A stretch of 64,000 nt of DNA from Brevibacterium zhoupengii (GTDB lineage: Bacteria > Actinomycetota > Actinomycetes > Actinomycetales > Brevibacteriaceae): positions 3,534,001 to 3,598,000 of the forward strand of contig NZ_CP088298.1 of NCBI RefSeq assembly GCF_021117425.1, in the 5' to 3' direction. The notes beneath the pieces were generated by a model, which was not told the origin of the DNA, did no database searches, and worked only from the letters and a program-made list of their open reading frames with translations. Position numbers and translations under genes: made by a program. Positions 53,905-62,962 of the stretch are shown here, piece by piece (the first letter of the stretch is position 1; the number at the start of each line of letters is the position of its first letter).

Positions 53905-55164
53905 TCAGGGGCGTCCGTGATAGCTCACATGGAGGCGGATGCGTGATTTGGGGTCGTAGTGCAGCCGCAGGTTCTTCGCCACGATCATCCACACCAGCCC
54001 GACGGCGAAGGCAATGATCCCCGAGGCTGCGCCGACGACCATCGCCATCCGCGGTCCGTACAGGTCAGCCACCCACCCCGCCAGCGGGGCACCGATGGGG
54101 GTTCCACCCATGACGACAGCGGCATAGATCGCCATCACCCGACCGCGATAGTGCGGTGGTGTCGTCGTCTGCACATAGGCATTCGCGGAAGTCATCATCG
54201 TCAGCGATGCGAAGCCGACAAGCATGAGTGACGCTGCGAAGACATAGTAGTTGGGGATCAGGGACGCTGTCCCGACTGCGAGACCGAAACCGCCTGCTGC
54301 ACCGAAGATGAAGCGCAGCCTCGGCTTCTCCCGCTTTGCCGAGGCCAACGCCCCGGTCACCGAGCCGATCGCCATGACGGAGTTGAGCAGACCGAAGCCC
54401 GAGGCATCCTTGCCGAACTCGATCTTGGCCATCGTGGCGGTGTAGATGTTGAAGTTGAAGCCGAAGGTCGCAACGATGAAGAGTACGACGAGCACGATCG
54501 TCACATCGGGACGTTGGCGCAGATATCTGAATCCGCCCAGGATCCCACCTGTGCCCCGGCGACTCGAGGGGTGCAGTCGGGTCTGGTCAAGTCGAATGAG
54601 CACCGTCAGGGTCGCAGCGAACCCGAGTCCGCTGATGAGGAACACCGGCCCGGCACCGATGAGCGCGGTGAGGACACCGGCGACGGCGGGACCGATCATG
54701 CGGGCACCGTTGAATGATGCGGAGTTGAGGCTGACCGCGTTGGGGAGCAGCTTCTCACCGACGAGCTCAGAGACGAAGGCCTGCCGGGCGGGGTTGTCGA
54801 GGGTGGCCAGGATGCCCAGTGCCAAGGCTGTCAGATAGACATGCCAGAGCACGATGACGTCGGTGATGACGAGCACGAACAGCAACAGGCCCATGGCCCC
54901 CAGCAGTGTCTGGGTGACCATGAGCAGTCTGCGCTTGGAGAACTTGTCGGCGATCGCTCCCGCAAAGGGGAACATGATGAGCTGTGGACCCATCTGCAGC
55001 GCCATGGTGATGCCCAGGGCCGAGGCATTGTTGTTCGTCAGATAGGTGAGGACGATCCAGTCCTGGGCCGTCCTCTGCATCCACGTTCCGGTGTTCGAGA
55101 TCAGGGCACCGGCGAACCAATGTCGGTAGTTCGGTTCTGCCAGTGACCGGAACGTGTGCGCCAT
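53905..55164 (-). CDS. MFS exporter (EntS-like)
   Basis: A 419-residue twelve-helix transporter of the MFS_3 type. It has NYRHWFAGALISNTGTWMQRTAQDWIVLTYLT at the start and the loop 2-3 motif GAIADKFSKRRLLMV. DNPARQAFVSELVGEKLLPNAVSLNS and a GARMIGPAVAGVL helix follow. Relatives export siderophores or drugs. It lies eight bases after the DUF3027 gene and shares its operon with the cold-shock protein. The ATG at 55164 has AGGAGGG at a longish spacing. Confidence 0.83.
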   Translation of the reverse strand: MAHTFRSLAEPNYRHWFAGALISNTGTWMQRTAQDWIVLTYLTNNNASALGITMALQMGPQLIMFPFAGAIADKFSKRRLLMVTQTLLGAMGLLLFVLVITDVIVLWHVYLTALALGILATLDNPARQAFVSELVGEKLLPNAVSLNSASFNGARMIGPAVAGVLTALIGAGPVFLISGLGFAATLTVLIRLDQTRLHPSSRRGTGGILGGFRYLRQRPDVTIVLVVLFIVATFGFNFNIYTATMAKIEFGKDASGFGLLNSVMAIGSVTGALASAKREKPRLRFIFGAAGGFGLAVGTASLIPNYYVFAASLMLVGFASLTMMTSANAYVQTTTPPHYRGRVMAIYAAVVMGGTPIGAPLAGWVADLYGPRMAMVVGAASGIIAFAVGLVWMIVAKNLRLHYDPKSRIRLHVSYHGRP

Positions 55165-55172
55165 CGAGTGTG

Positions 55173-56153
55173 TCAGCCCTCCTGGAACTCGAGTTCGCCG
55201 ACGGAGTAGTCATCGACGACGGCATCGGCAGGTTCTGTGCTCTGCCGGCTGACGTCGGTCTCAGAATGGGCTCCACACCCGAAGTCGAGTGCGACGACCT
55301 TGCCGTCGGCCGGGGACCAGCCGTTGGCGCAGACACCGAATTTCTGCCGCAGCGATCCCGCCAATGGCATCAGGTAGCCGCAGCTGGAGCAGTGCGCCGA
55401 GGCTTTCGCCGCGAACTCGGATTCCGCGCCGGTCTCCGATTCGGCCCACCTGGAGGCGGCCGATGATATGCCTTCGGTTGAGAGGACCCGACGACGACCG
55501 AGCCCGAATTCAAAATTCGGAATCTCATCCAGGTTGCCGTCCGAGGTCTCTTCGACCTGCTCGAACCCCTGCTGGAGGTTCGGATCGTCTTCGACCTTCG
55601 GCAGCGTGTCCCGCGGAGTCAGATCGTTGGGTTCGAGCCGTTGTTCCCAGGGGACCCATTCCGGTGCGACCAGTGAGTCGGGTCCCGGCAGCAGTGCGGT
55701 CTCGCAGACCGTGACCTTCTTGGCGCGGGGTGCCCGTGCGAGCACTGCGATCCAGCGCCAACCGCGGTAGGTCGGGTCGGTGCATGCGAAGTAGTGAGTG
55801 ACCAGGCGAGTGCCCTCGGCCAGAGTGCCCAGGTGGTCTCCGACCACGGCGCTGCCGGCCACCTCGGTGATGGCCGAGCGAGCGGTGTCGATCGCGGCGG
55901 CCAGCTGCGTGTCGAGAACGACCTTCTCCGACGTCGCCCGCGGGGCCCTGGCCGGCTTCACCGGTGCTGGCGACTCAGCCTGCGACGATGTCTCAGCCTG
56001 AGCTGGTGTCTCGGCCGAAGCCGTTGTTTCAGCCCGAGCTGGCGTCTCAGCTTGGGTCGTCGTTTCGGCAACCGACGTCGCCTCTGTGGGCGCAGGGTCG
56101 CTCGTCGGCTCGGCACTCTGGCCGGCCATCCAATCACTGAAGAGTGATGACAT
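55173..56153 (-). CDS. DUF3027 protein
   Basis: A 326-residue actinobacterial protein. An N-terminal Ala/Glu/Thr-rich region of about 75 residues precedes a conserved core: VVGDHLGTLAEGTRLVTHYFACTDPTYRGWRWIAVLARAPR, VCETALLPGPDSLVAPEWVPWEQRL, then FGLGRRRVLS. It ends in a zinc ribbon-like segment (HCSSCGYLM, FGVCANGWSP, DFGCGAH). Function is unknown, but it follows the cold-shock gene in many actinomycetes. Its ATG overlaps that gene's stop by one base (TGATG), so the two are translationally coupled. Confidence 0.88.
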   Translation of the reverse strand: MSSLFSDWMAGQSAEPTSDPAPTEATSVAETTTQAETPARAETTASAETPAQAETSSQAESPAPVKPARAPRATSEKVVLDTQLAAAIDTARSAITEVAGSAVVGDHLGTLAEGTRLVTHYFACTDPTYRGWRWIAVLARAPRAKKVTVCETALLPGPDSLVAPEWVPWEQRLEPNDLTPRDTLPKVEDDPNLQQGFEQVEETSDGNLDEIPNFEFGLGRRRVLSTEGISSAASRWAESETGAESEFAAKASAHCSSCGYLMPLAGSLRQKFGVCANGWSPADGKVVALDFGCGAHSETDVSRQSTEPADAVVDDYSVGELEFQEG

Positions 56154-56533
56154 CAGGACTCCAAATCGTCGGCAATTGCCCGCAGCAGTGAGGCTACCTT
56201 GTTCCCGTGGGAAGGATCGGGGTAGCGGCCGTGCTGCAGTCCGTTGTTGAGGTCATCGAGTACTTTGATGACATCTTCAACCATAACCGCCATGTCTTCG
56301 GCCGGGCGTCTGCGGACCTTCGCAACCTTCGTCGGGCCCGACAGCAGTCTGGCCTTGAGCACCTGGGCTCCGCGACGGGAATCGACCACATCGTAGTCGA
56401 GGCGGGTGCCCTTGGTGACCTCGGCGTCCTCGGGCAGGACCGAGGAGTGGAGGAAGGCCTGGGAGCCGTCCTCGGCGATGACGAAGCCGAAGCCCTTGTC
56501 GACGTCGAACCATTTCACGCGTCCGGTTGGCAT
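56153..56533 (-). CDS. Cold-shock protein with C-terminal extension
   Basis: A 126-residue protein. The first 66 residues are a cold-shock domain with the RNP1 and RNP2 motifs, GRVKWFDVDKGFGFVIAEDG and AFLHSSVL. The last 60 are a basic then helical extension (RRRPAEDMAVMVEDVIKVLDDLNNGLQHG) not found in the small CspA types. It binds single-stranded nucleic acid. The ATG at 56533 has GGAAAGGA upstream. It begins an operon with DUF3027 and the MFS exporter. Confidence 0.9.
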   Translation of the reverse strand: MPTGRVKWFDVDKGFGFVIAEDGSQAFLHSSVLPEDAEVTKGTRLDYDVVDSRRGAQVLKARLLSGPTKVAKVRRRPAEDMAVMVEDVIKVLDDLNNGLQHGRYPDPSHGNKVASLLRAIADDLES

Positions 56534-57048
56534 GGTGTCCTTTCCTGTTGCTGCTCGTCGTTGGTGTTGCTCGTCGTTGCTGCTGTCTGTACTGGTCAAG
56601 CTCGTATTCGGTGATGCCTGGTGGTGGTGCCGCGGTCGCGCTCGACTGCGTCGGTCCGAGTGGTCGGTCCGAGTGCTTGCACCGGGGCCTGTGCCTGCAA
56701 CTGCGCCGGCACTTGGATCAGAGTCCGCGTCGCTGCCTGCGACCACTCCTGCACCTGCGCGTTCCGGTATCCATTACCCGGTATCCGGTATCCGGTCCAG
56801 GTCGCGAACCGGAACTTGCTCTGCGTCTGCTCTCCTGCGTCCTTCTCAGTGGTTGAACGCCACAAGACTGTGGGAGATTCCGGCCGTGGCCATTCGAATC
56901 GCCCGGACACGGACGCTGACTGCGGCCAACCTCGGCGCGGGGACCGTCATGGTGGGAATGTGCCCGACGCTGACTCAACGGCCACCCCGTCCAAGGCGTT
57001 CGCCTCAGCGGATGTGCGTGTGCCGTTAGCTGCGCCCGCGGCCGAGTT
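56534..57048. other. Long repetitive leader before the cold-shock gene
   Basis: No gene is supported in these 515 bases. It holds several short repeats: GTCGTT/GTTGCT units at 56545-56585, TCGGTCCGAGTG twice at 56651-56675, and GGTATCC units around 56766-56795. A long structured 5' leader would be usual for a cold-shock gene. Confidence 0.45.
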
Positions 57049-57279
57049 TCAGCTCTGGCCCACCTCGGTCTGTCTGCGTCTCAGTGCCGCTCTGACCAGG
57101 GCCACTGCGACCAAGGCGAAGGCGATCGGGAGGAGAATCATCGGCAGGTAAGTCAGCAGGTGTGAGGGGGCGTAGCCCATCCAGGCCTGCCCCAGTACGC
57201 CGAGCAGCGCGACCGCTCCGACAATGGCGGCGGCTACGGCCACGACGACGATGGTCGAGTCGACACGCTTGGCTGACAA
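57049..57279 (-). CDS. Small two-helix membrane protein
   Basis: A 76-residue protein with two membrane segments, VVVAVAAAIVGAVALLGVLG and LTYLPMILLPIAFALVAVALV, joined by a short loop and ending in a basic RAALRRRQ. No family is recognised. The start is a TTG at 57279 with AAAGGA six bases upstream. It is divergent from the helicase-associated gene. Confidence 0.68.
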   Translation of the reverse strand: MSAKRVDSTIVVVAVAAAIVGAVALLGVLGQAWMGYAPSHLLTYLPMILLPIAFALVAVALVRAALRRRQTEVGQS

Positions 57280-57351
57280 TGCTCGTCCTTTCCGAGATCT
57301 GCGAACCTGTTCTGCCCACCTATTGTACCCCTCACGCTAAACTGAACAGCG

Positions 57352-59490
57352 ATGTCAATGACCTTCAGCCAGTGGCTGTCCCACAGTGCCGATACCGACT
57401 TCGAGTCCCTCGTCCGGACCCGTCGCGATCTCCTCCAACCAGAGTCCCCGACGATCCCCTCGCTGGCCGCGGCCGCGTCCTCGCGCATCGGCGTCTCCCG
57501 GGGCATCGAAGCCCTGAGCGCCACCGAGCTCGACGTCTTCATCGAGCTGGCCAAGGCCGCACGCACCACCACGGACATCAACGTGGGTGAGAATCGTCAT
57601 ATCGACGACGCCCTCGCCGAGGTTGTCCTCCCCCGACTGCGCGACCTGGGCCTGGCCTGGCCCTCGGCTGCCCCCACCGAGGCGGCATCGTCGCCGAAGT
57701 CCACCTGGCGGATCCAGTCCGAGGCCATCACACTGCTGCCCACCTCGGCGGCCGAATCCGCCCGGGCACATCCGTGGCAGGCGGACACGGCCGAGCTCGA
57801 TTCGAGCACCGAGACCATCCCCACGTCACTCATTCACAACAGCGAACGAGCCGCAGTGGCAGAGGTCATCTCCTCCCTGCGCGGACTCGTCGATGAGCTG
57901 GCCAGCTCCCCCATCTCCCGCCTGACCAGCGGCGGAATCTCCAAACGCGATGTCACTCGGATCGGGAAGACCATCGATCTGGGACTCGAACAGACGATCA
58001 CCCTGCTGCTCGCGGCGAAGTCGCTCAACCTCATCGGCGTCCTTGATGACCCGCTGGATCCGCAGTGGACGGCCAGCGATGACGCGGCCGCCATCCTCGA
58101 AGGAGACAGGGCGCAGCTGTGGGCGGCGCTGGTGTCCTCCTGGCTGCGTGAACCCCTCGATGTCACTCAGCTGGCGGCCGGAGCCAGCGCCAACGAGCGC
58201 CTCACCGTCCTCGCCTCGCCGAAGAAGTCCCTGTTCAAGGGGTTCAGCCAGTCGCAGCCGACGATGCCGCTGCTGCGCTTCACCATCCTGGAGATACTCC
58301 ACGACATCGGGCAGGGATCCTCCCGCTCGGCCGAATGGATCCACGCGCAGGTTCTGGCCCGGCGCCCGCTCATCCCCGCGCATGACTTCGCGATGACAGA
58401 GGCGATCCTGCACACCGCGGGCGCCTTCGGTCTGGCGACGACGCCGCTGCAGAATTCCGAGCATTTCGGCCCCAGCAGGTTCGGTGTCCTCCTCGCAGCT
58501 GGCCTGCGGTCTGCGATGAGCGACCTCGCCGCCCAGGATCCCTCGATCGCTCCCGTGAACTTCAGCCTTGAGGGCCTCGAGGTACCCAGTCATGTCGTCG
58601 ACGAGGTGCGGCTTGGGCTCGTCGACGAGGTGGAGACCGTCCTCATCCAGTCCGACCTCACCGCTGTGGCGACCGGGCCCATCGAACCTCGTGTCCACCA
58701 CATTCTGCGTAAGTTCGCCGTCGTCGAGGCCCGCGGCCAGGGCACCGTGTACCGCATCGATGCCGACACGATCGAGGCGAGCATGCAGTCCGGCATCAAT
58801 GCCGAGGATGCCCTGGCTCAGCTCGCCGAGATCAGCGCCGAGGCTCTGCCCTCGACCCTGAACTTCCTCGTCGAGAACACGGCGTCGAAGCTGCGCCGAG
58901 TCCAGGTCGCAGGCGCCCGCGCCGTCCTCGTCGTTGATGACCCTGTCGACCTCGATGTCATCCTCTCCGACCAGGCCATGCTGCCGGCCGGCCTGGAACG
59001 CTTGGCACCGACCGTGGCGATCGGGCAGCTGGGTCCCGAACGCACCATGCACCTCCTGGAGTCCGCCGAGCACCACGCCATGCTGCACTCGCCTTCGGGT
59101 CCGGTGCGCAAACGCAGAGTCATCACGCAGGCCGAGCCGGAGGTGCATCTGCGCAAGCGTGCCCGGGTCACCGACAACCACCTCGACGACTACATCCGCA
59201 TCCTCCGTTCTCCCGGAGCCCGCGCAGCCCCGGTGACGAGCACCGACGAACCCCTGGGACACATGGATCGTCTCCGGGAGGCTGCCAGTGCGGGCCAGCA
59301 GGTCACGATCACGCTCGCCGACTCGCATGGGAAGGAACGCGTCATCGAGATGGTTCCGGCCACCGTCAACGGTGGGCGCGTGCGAGGCACGGTGAAGACC
59401 ACCGGCGCCGAGGCGTCCCTGTCGATCGCGCGCATCGTCAGTGTCGATGTGGCCGGGGCTCAATCCGATGGTGCGGAGGAACAATCCTGA
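57352..59490 (+). CDS. Helicase-associated protein, XPB partner
   Basis: A 712-residue protein of the helicase-associated (Helicase_C_3) type that accompanies XPB in actinomycetes. It starts with the family's TFSQWLSHSADTDFESLVRTRRDLLQP. It then has winged-helix-like repeats over the middle (SKRDVTRIGKTIDLG, AEWIHAQVLARRPLIP) and a domain with VLIQSDLTAVATGPIEPRV, LNFLVENTASKLRRVQV and AVLVVDDPVDLDVILSDQ near residue 480-560. It lacks a Walker A site, so it is a partner rather than a motor. It is followed 58 bases later by the XPB gene. Confidence 0.85.
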   Translation: MSMTFSQWLSHSADTDFESLVRTRRDLLQPESPTIPSLAAAASSRIGVSRGIEALSATELDVFIELAKAARTTTDINVGENRHIDDALAEVVLPRLRDLGLAWPSAAPTEAASSPKSTWRIQSEAITLLPTSAAESARAHPWQADTAELDSSTETIPTSLIHNSERAAVAEVISSLRGLVDELASSPISRLTSGGISKRDVTRIGKTIDLGLEQTITLLLAAKSLNLIGVLDDPLDPQWTASDDAAAILEGDRAQLWAALVSSWLREPLDVTQLAAGASANERLTVLASPKKSLFKGFSQSQPTMPLLRFTILEILHDIGQGSSRSAEWIHAQVLARRPLIPAHDFAMTEAILHTAGAFGLATTPLQNSEHFGPSRFGVLLAAGLRSAMSDLAAQDPSIAPVNFSLEGLEVPSHVVDEVRLGLVDEVETVLIQSDLTAVATGPIEPRVHHILRKFAVVEARGQGTVYRIDADTIEASMQSGINAEDALAQLAEISAEALPSTLNFLVENTASKLRRVQVAGARAVLVVDDPVDLDVILSDQAMLPAGLERLAPTVAIGQLGPERTMHLLESAEHHAMLHSPSGPVRKRRVITQAEPEVHLRKRARVTDNHLDDYIRILRSPGARAAPVTSTDEPLGHMDRLREAASAGQQVTITLADSHGKERVIEMVPATVNGGRVRGTVKTTGAEASLSIARIVSVDVAGAQSDGAEEQS

Positions 59491-59548
59491 GGACACATAC
59501 GTTGTCCCCTCGGAAGTCACCTCGGCGTGGGAAGAAGCAGGAACACAT

Positions 59549-61183
59549 ATGAACGGTCCGTTGATCGTGCAGTCCGACCGGACTGTGCTGTTGGAGTCGG
59601 GACATCCCCTGGCCGTCGAGGCGGCCGTGGCGATCGCACCCTTCGCGCAGCTGTCGCGGACCCCGGAATACATCCACACGTACACGATCACCCCACTGGG
59701 GCTGTGGAACGCCCGGGCCAGTGGCCATGACGCGGAGTCCGTCGTCGACGTCCTCCTCGAGTTCGCCAAGTACCCGGTGCCCCATGAGCTGCTCGTCGAC
59801 ATCGTCGACATCATGGACCGCTTCGGCGTCCTCACCCTCGTCGACAATCCGATCCACGGGCTGACCCTGACCTCGGCAGACACTGACCTGCTCGCCTCGC
59901 TCATCACCCAACCGGGCCTGGTGGGCAAGTTCGGCAGATCCCTCGACGCCGAATCCGTCCTCGTCCATCCGTCCGAACGCGGCGAGCTCAAACATGCGCT
60001 GCTGCAGCTGGGCCATCCGGTCTCCGACCATGCCGGCTACGTCGACGGTGAGGCCCACGAAATCGCCTTGTCCGATGATGCCCATGGTGGGCAGTGGCAT
60101 CTGCGTGACTATCAGAAGGAAGCGATCGACCATTCCCTCAGCGGTGAGTCCGGCGTCGTCGTCCTACCCTGCGGTGCGGGCAAGACCATCGTCGGAGTGG
60201 CCACGATGTCGCGGGTGCAGACGACGACGCTGATCCTGGTGACGAACTCGGTCTCCGCCCGGCAATGGAAGGACGAGATCCTCGCGCGCACCTCGCTGAC
60301 CGAGGACGAGGTCGGTGAGTACTCGGGGTCGACGAAGGAGATCCGACCGATCACCATCGCCACCTATCAGGTGCTGACCACCCGCCGCAAAGGCTCCTAC
60401 CTGCACCTGGAACTCCTCGATGCCAAGGATTGGGGGCTGGTCATCTATGACGAGGTCCACCTGCTTCCGGCACCGATCTTCCGTCTGACCGCGAGCCTGC
60501 AGGCCAGGCGGCGGCTGGGACTCACGGCCACCCTGGTCCGTGAGGACGGACGTGAGGACGAGGTGTTCTCCCTCATCGGGCCCAAGCAGTACGAGGTGCC
60601 GTGGAAGGAACTCGAGCGCATGGGCTACATCGCCACCGCGTCCTGCCACGAAGTCCGGGTCCGCCTCGACGGAGGAACCCGGACCGCCTATGCCCGTGCC
60701 GATGGTGAGGACCGGTACCGGCTGGCTGCGACGTCGGATGCGAAGCTGCCGATCGTGCGTGAACTCGTCGCCGACCATCCGAATGCGCAGATCCTCGTCA
60801 TCGGCCAGTACCTCGATCAGCTCGAAGAGGTCGGACGCGAACTCGACGCTCCTGTGCTGACCGGTCAGACCCCGGAATCGCAGCGCCAGGAGCTCTTCCG
60901 CGACTTCCGGTCCGGCGCGATCCCGGTGCTCGTGGTGTCAAAGGTCGCGAACTTCTCCGTCGACCTTCCGGCGGCCTCCGTGGCGATCCAGGTCTCCGGT
61001 GCCTTCGGCTCCCGACAGGAGGAGGCCCAGCGCCTGGGGCGGATCCTGCGACCGAAGGAAGACTCCGGATCCGCGACGTTCTACACCGTCGTCGCCGCCG
61101 ACACCGTCGACGAGCACTTCGCCGCCCAGCGCCGTCGCTTCCTCACCGAGCAGGGCTACAGCTACGACATCGAGGTCCGCTGA
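59549..61183 (+). CDS. DNA repair helicase XPB
   Basis: A 544-residue superfamily-2 3'-5' helicase of the archaeal/eukaryotic XPB type found in actinomycetes. Damage-recognition domain first, then Walker A VVVLPCGAGKTIVG, DEVH box VIYDEVHLLP, motif III LGLTATLVRED and motif VI QRLGRILRP. The thumb and second RecA lobe follow. The ATG at 59549 (MNGPLIVQSDRT) matches the family's N-terminus and has AGGA upstream; an earlier ATG lies inside the previous gene's end. It works with the upstream helicase-associated protein. Confidence 0.92.
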   Translation: MNGPLIVQSDRTVLLESGHPLAVEAAVAIAPFAQLSRTPEYIHTYTITPLGLWNARASGHDAESVVDVLLEFAKYPVPHELLVDIVDIMDRFGVLTLVDNPIHGLTLTSADTDLLASLITQPGLVGKFGRSLDAESVLVHPSERGELKHALLQLGHPVSDHAGYVDGEAHEIALSDDAHGGQWHLRDYQKEAIDHSLSGESGVVVLPCGAGKTIVGVATMSRVQTTTLILVTNSVSARQWKDEILARTSLTEDEVGEYSGSTKEIRPITIATYQVLTTRRKGSYLHLELLDAKDWGLVIYDEVHLLPAPIFRLTASLQARRRLGLTATLVREDGREDEVFSLIGPKQYEVPWKELERMGYIATASCHEVRVRLDGGTRTAYARADGEDRYRLAATSDAKLPIVRELVADHPNAQILVIGQYLDQLEEVGRELDAPVLTGQTPESQRQELFRDFRSGAIPVLVVSKVANFSVDLPAASVAIQVSGAFGSRQEEAQRLGRILRPKEDSGSATFYTVVAADTVDEHFAAQRRRFLTEQGYSYDIEVR

Positions 61184-61203
61184 GTCAGCCTGCGGCACAT
61201 GGC

Positions 61204-62883
61204 TCAGCCGCGAGTGCGCACCACGCGGCCCTCGTCCCAGACCGGGGTCGTCGATTCGTAGATGTCACCGTCGGAGCCGAAGACGAGGAACCGGTCGAAG
61301 TCCCGGGCGAACCAACGGTCGTGGGTGACCGCAAGGACGGTGCCGTCGAAGACTGCCAGCGCATCCTGCAGAGCTTCTGCCGAGACCAGGTCGAGGTTGT
61401 CCGTGGGTTCGTCGAGCAGCAGCAGGGTGGCTCCGGCGAGTTCGAGGAGCAGAATCTGCACACGTGCCTGCTGACCGCCGGAGAGTGAGTCGAAGGTCTG
61501 TTCCGCAGCACCGGCGAGCTCGTAGCGGGCGAGCGCTCGCGAGGCCGGTTCCCGGGGAAGGCCGTTGCGATGCTCGTCGCCCCGGTGCAGGATGTCGAGC
61601 AGCGTGCGACCGTGTAGGTCCGGACGGCCATGCGTCTGCGCGAACCAGCCGGGACGGACTCTGGCACCGAGCTTCACCCGCCCCTCGTGCTCGACCGGGA
61701 CGATCTCGACATCGGAGACCGGTCGGCGTTCGGGCTCGGGATCGGAGCCGCCGGCGGCGAGCAGCCGCAGGAAGTGCGACTTTCCCGAACCGTTCGATCC
61801 GAGCACGGCGACCCTGTCCCCGTAGCGGACCTCGAGGTCGAAGGGCAGCATGAGGTTCGTCAGCTCCAACTGCTGTGCGACGATCGCGATCTTGCCGGTC
61901 CGTCCGCCTTTGAGCCGCATCCCCAGATTCTGCTCTCGAGGAATCGCCTGCGGCGGTCCGGCAGTCTCGAAGCGTTCCAGCCGGGTCTGCGCAGCCCGGT
62001 AGCGGGAGGTCATGTCCGAGTTGTAGGCGGCCTTCTGCTTGTACATCTGGACGAGAGCCTTGAGCTTGGAATGCTCTTCGTCCCAGCGTTTGCCCATCTC
62101 TTCGAGCCGTTCGAAACGTGCCGTGCGCGCCTCGTGGTAGCTGTCGAAGCCTCCGGGATGGACCCACGCGGTGTTGCCTGCCGCAGAGAGTTCGAGGGTG
62201 ATGATCTCTGTGGCCGCTTGGGCCAGCAGCTCACGGTCGTGGGAGACGAAGAGGACGCTCTTGTCGGTTTCGGCCAGCGCCTCCTCGAGCCAGCGTTTGC
62301 CCGGGACGTCGAGAAAGTTGTCCGGCTCGTCGAGGACGAGGACATCGTTGTGCCCGCGCAGAAGCGCCTCAAGCACGAGCTTCTTCTGCTCCCCACCGGA
62401 CAGCGTGGAGATCGACCGATCCCGGCAGCGGTCGAAGCTCATCCCCAGCGCCGAGGTAGTGCAGGTGTCCCACAGCACCTCGGCTTCGTAGCCGCCGGCT
62501 TCACCCCATTCGCCCAAGGCGGTCGCATAGGCCATCTGCACAGTGGTTGACTCACTGTCGGGCCCGAGCAGCTTATCCTCGGCACGACGGACTGTGGCAG
62601 CGGCGGTACGGATACGTTTCGGTGCCAACTCCTCGAGCGCCTCGGCGACGGTATCGGCAGTGATGAACTGCCGCATGAGTCCGACGCTGCCGGTGTGGGA
62701 GATGAACCCCTCGTCCGGGGTGAGCTCACCGGTGAGCAGTCGCAGCAGTGTGGTCTTGCCCGCTCCGTTGGCACCGATGAGCGCGGCCTTCTTGCCGTCG
62801 CCGATGCGAAATGAGACGGAGTTCAGCAGTGGTCGACCGTCGGCCAGTGTGTAGGAAACGTCATTGATTTCGATATGGCCCAT
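61204..62883 (-). CDS. ABC-F family ATPase
   Basis: A 559-residue soluble protein with two ABC ATPase domains and no membrane part. Domain 1 has GANGAGKTTLLRLL and LSGGEQKKLVLEALL, with LVLDEPDNFLD. The linker (about residues 250-330) is charged. Domain 2 has GSNGSGKSHFLRLLA, LSGGQQARVQILLL and LLLDEPTDNLD. Such proteins act at the ribosome, either in translation or in antibiotic protection. Which role applies is open. It is convergent with XPB. Confidence 0.88.
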   Translation of the reverse strand: MGHIEINDVSYTLADGRPLLNSVSFRIGDGKKAALIGANGAGKTTLLRLLTGELTPDEGFISHTGSVGLMRQFITADTVAEALEELAPKRIRTAAATVRRAEDKLLGPDSESTTVQMAYATALGEWGEAGGYEAEVLWDTCTTSALGMSFDRCRDRSISTLSGGEQKKLVLEALLRGHNDVLVLDEPDNFLDVPGKRWLEEALAETDKSVLFVSHDRELLAQAATEIITLELSAAGNTAWVHPGGFDSYHEARTARFERLEEMGKRWDEEHSKLKALVQMYKQKAAYNSDMTSRYRAAQTRLERFETAGPPQAIPREQNLGMRLKGGRTGKIAIVAQQLELTNLMLPFDLEVRYGDRVAVLGSNGSGKSHFLRLLAAGGSDPEPERRPVSDVEIVPVEHEGRVKLGARVRPGWFAQTHGRPDLHGRTLLDILHRGDEHRNGLPREPASRALARYELAGAAEQTFDSLSGGQQARVQILLLELAGATLLLLDEPTDNLDLVSAEALQDALAVFDGTVLAVTHDRWFARDFDRFLVFGSDGDIYESTTPVWDEGRVVRTRG

Positions 62884-62962
62884 ACGCTCAAGCTATCAGC
62901 CGCGACTCTTCGATTGAGGCTGAGTCAGCTGGGCCTCAGACTGCGACGCAGTCGGCCGACCC

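Noticed and set aside
56406..57151. Overlapping plus-strand frames in the leader of the cold-shock gene
   Set aside because: They are Cys/Arg/Pro-rich, lack ribosome sites and partly overlap real genes.
57826..59991. 721-codon open frame on the minus strand
   Set aside because: It is antisense to the helicase-associated and XPB genes, and its translation is low in family-like structure.
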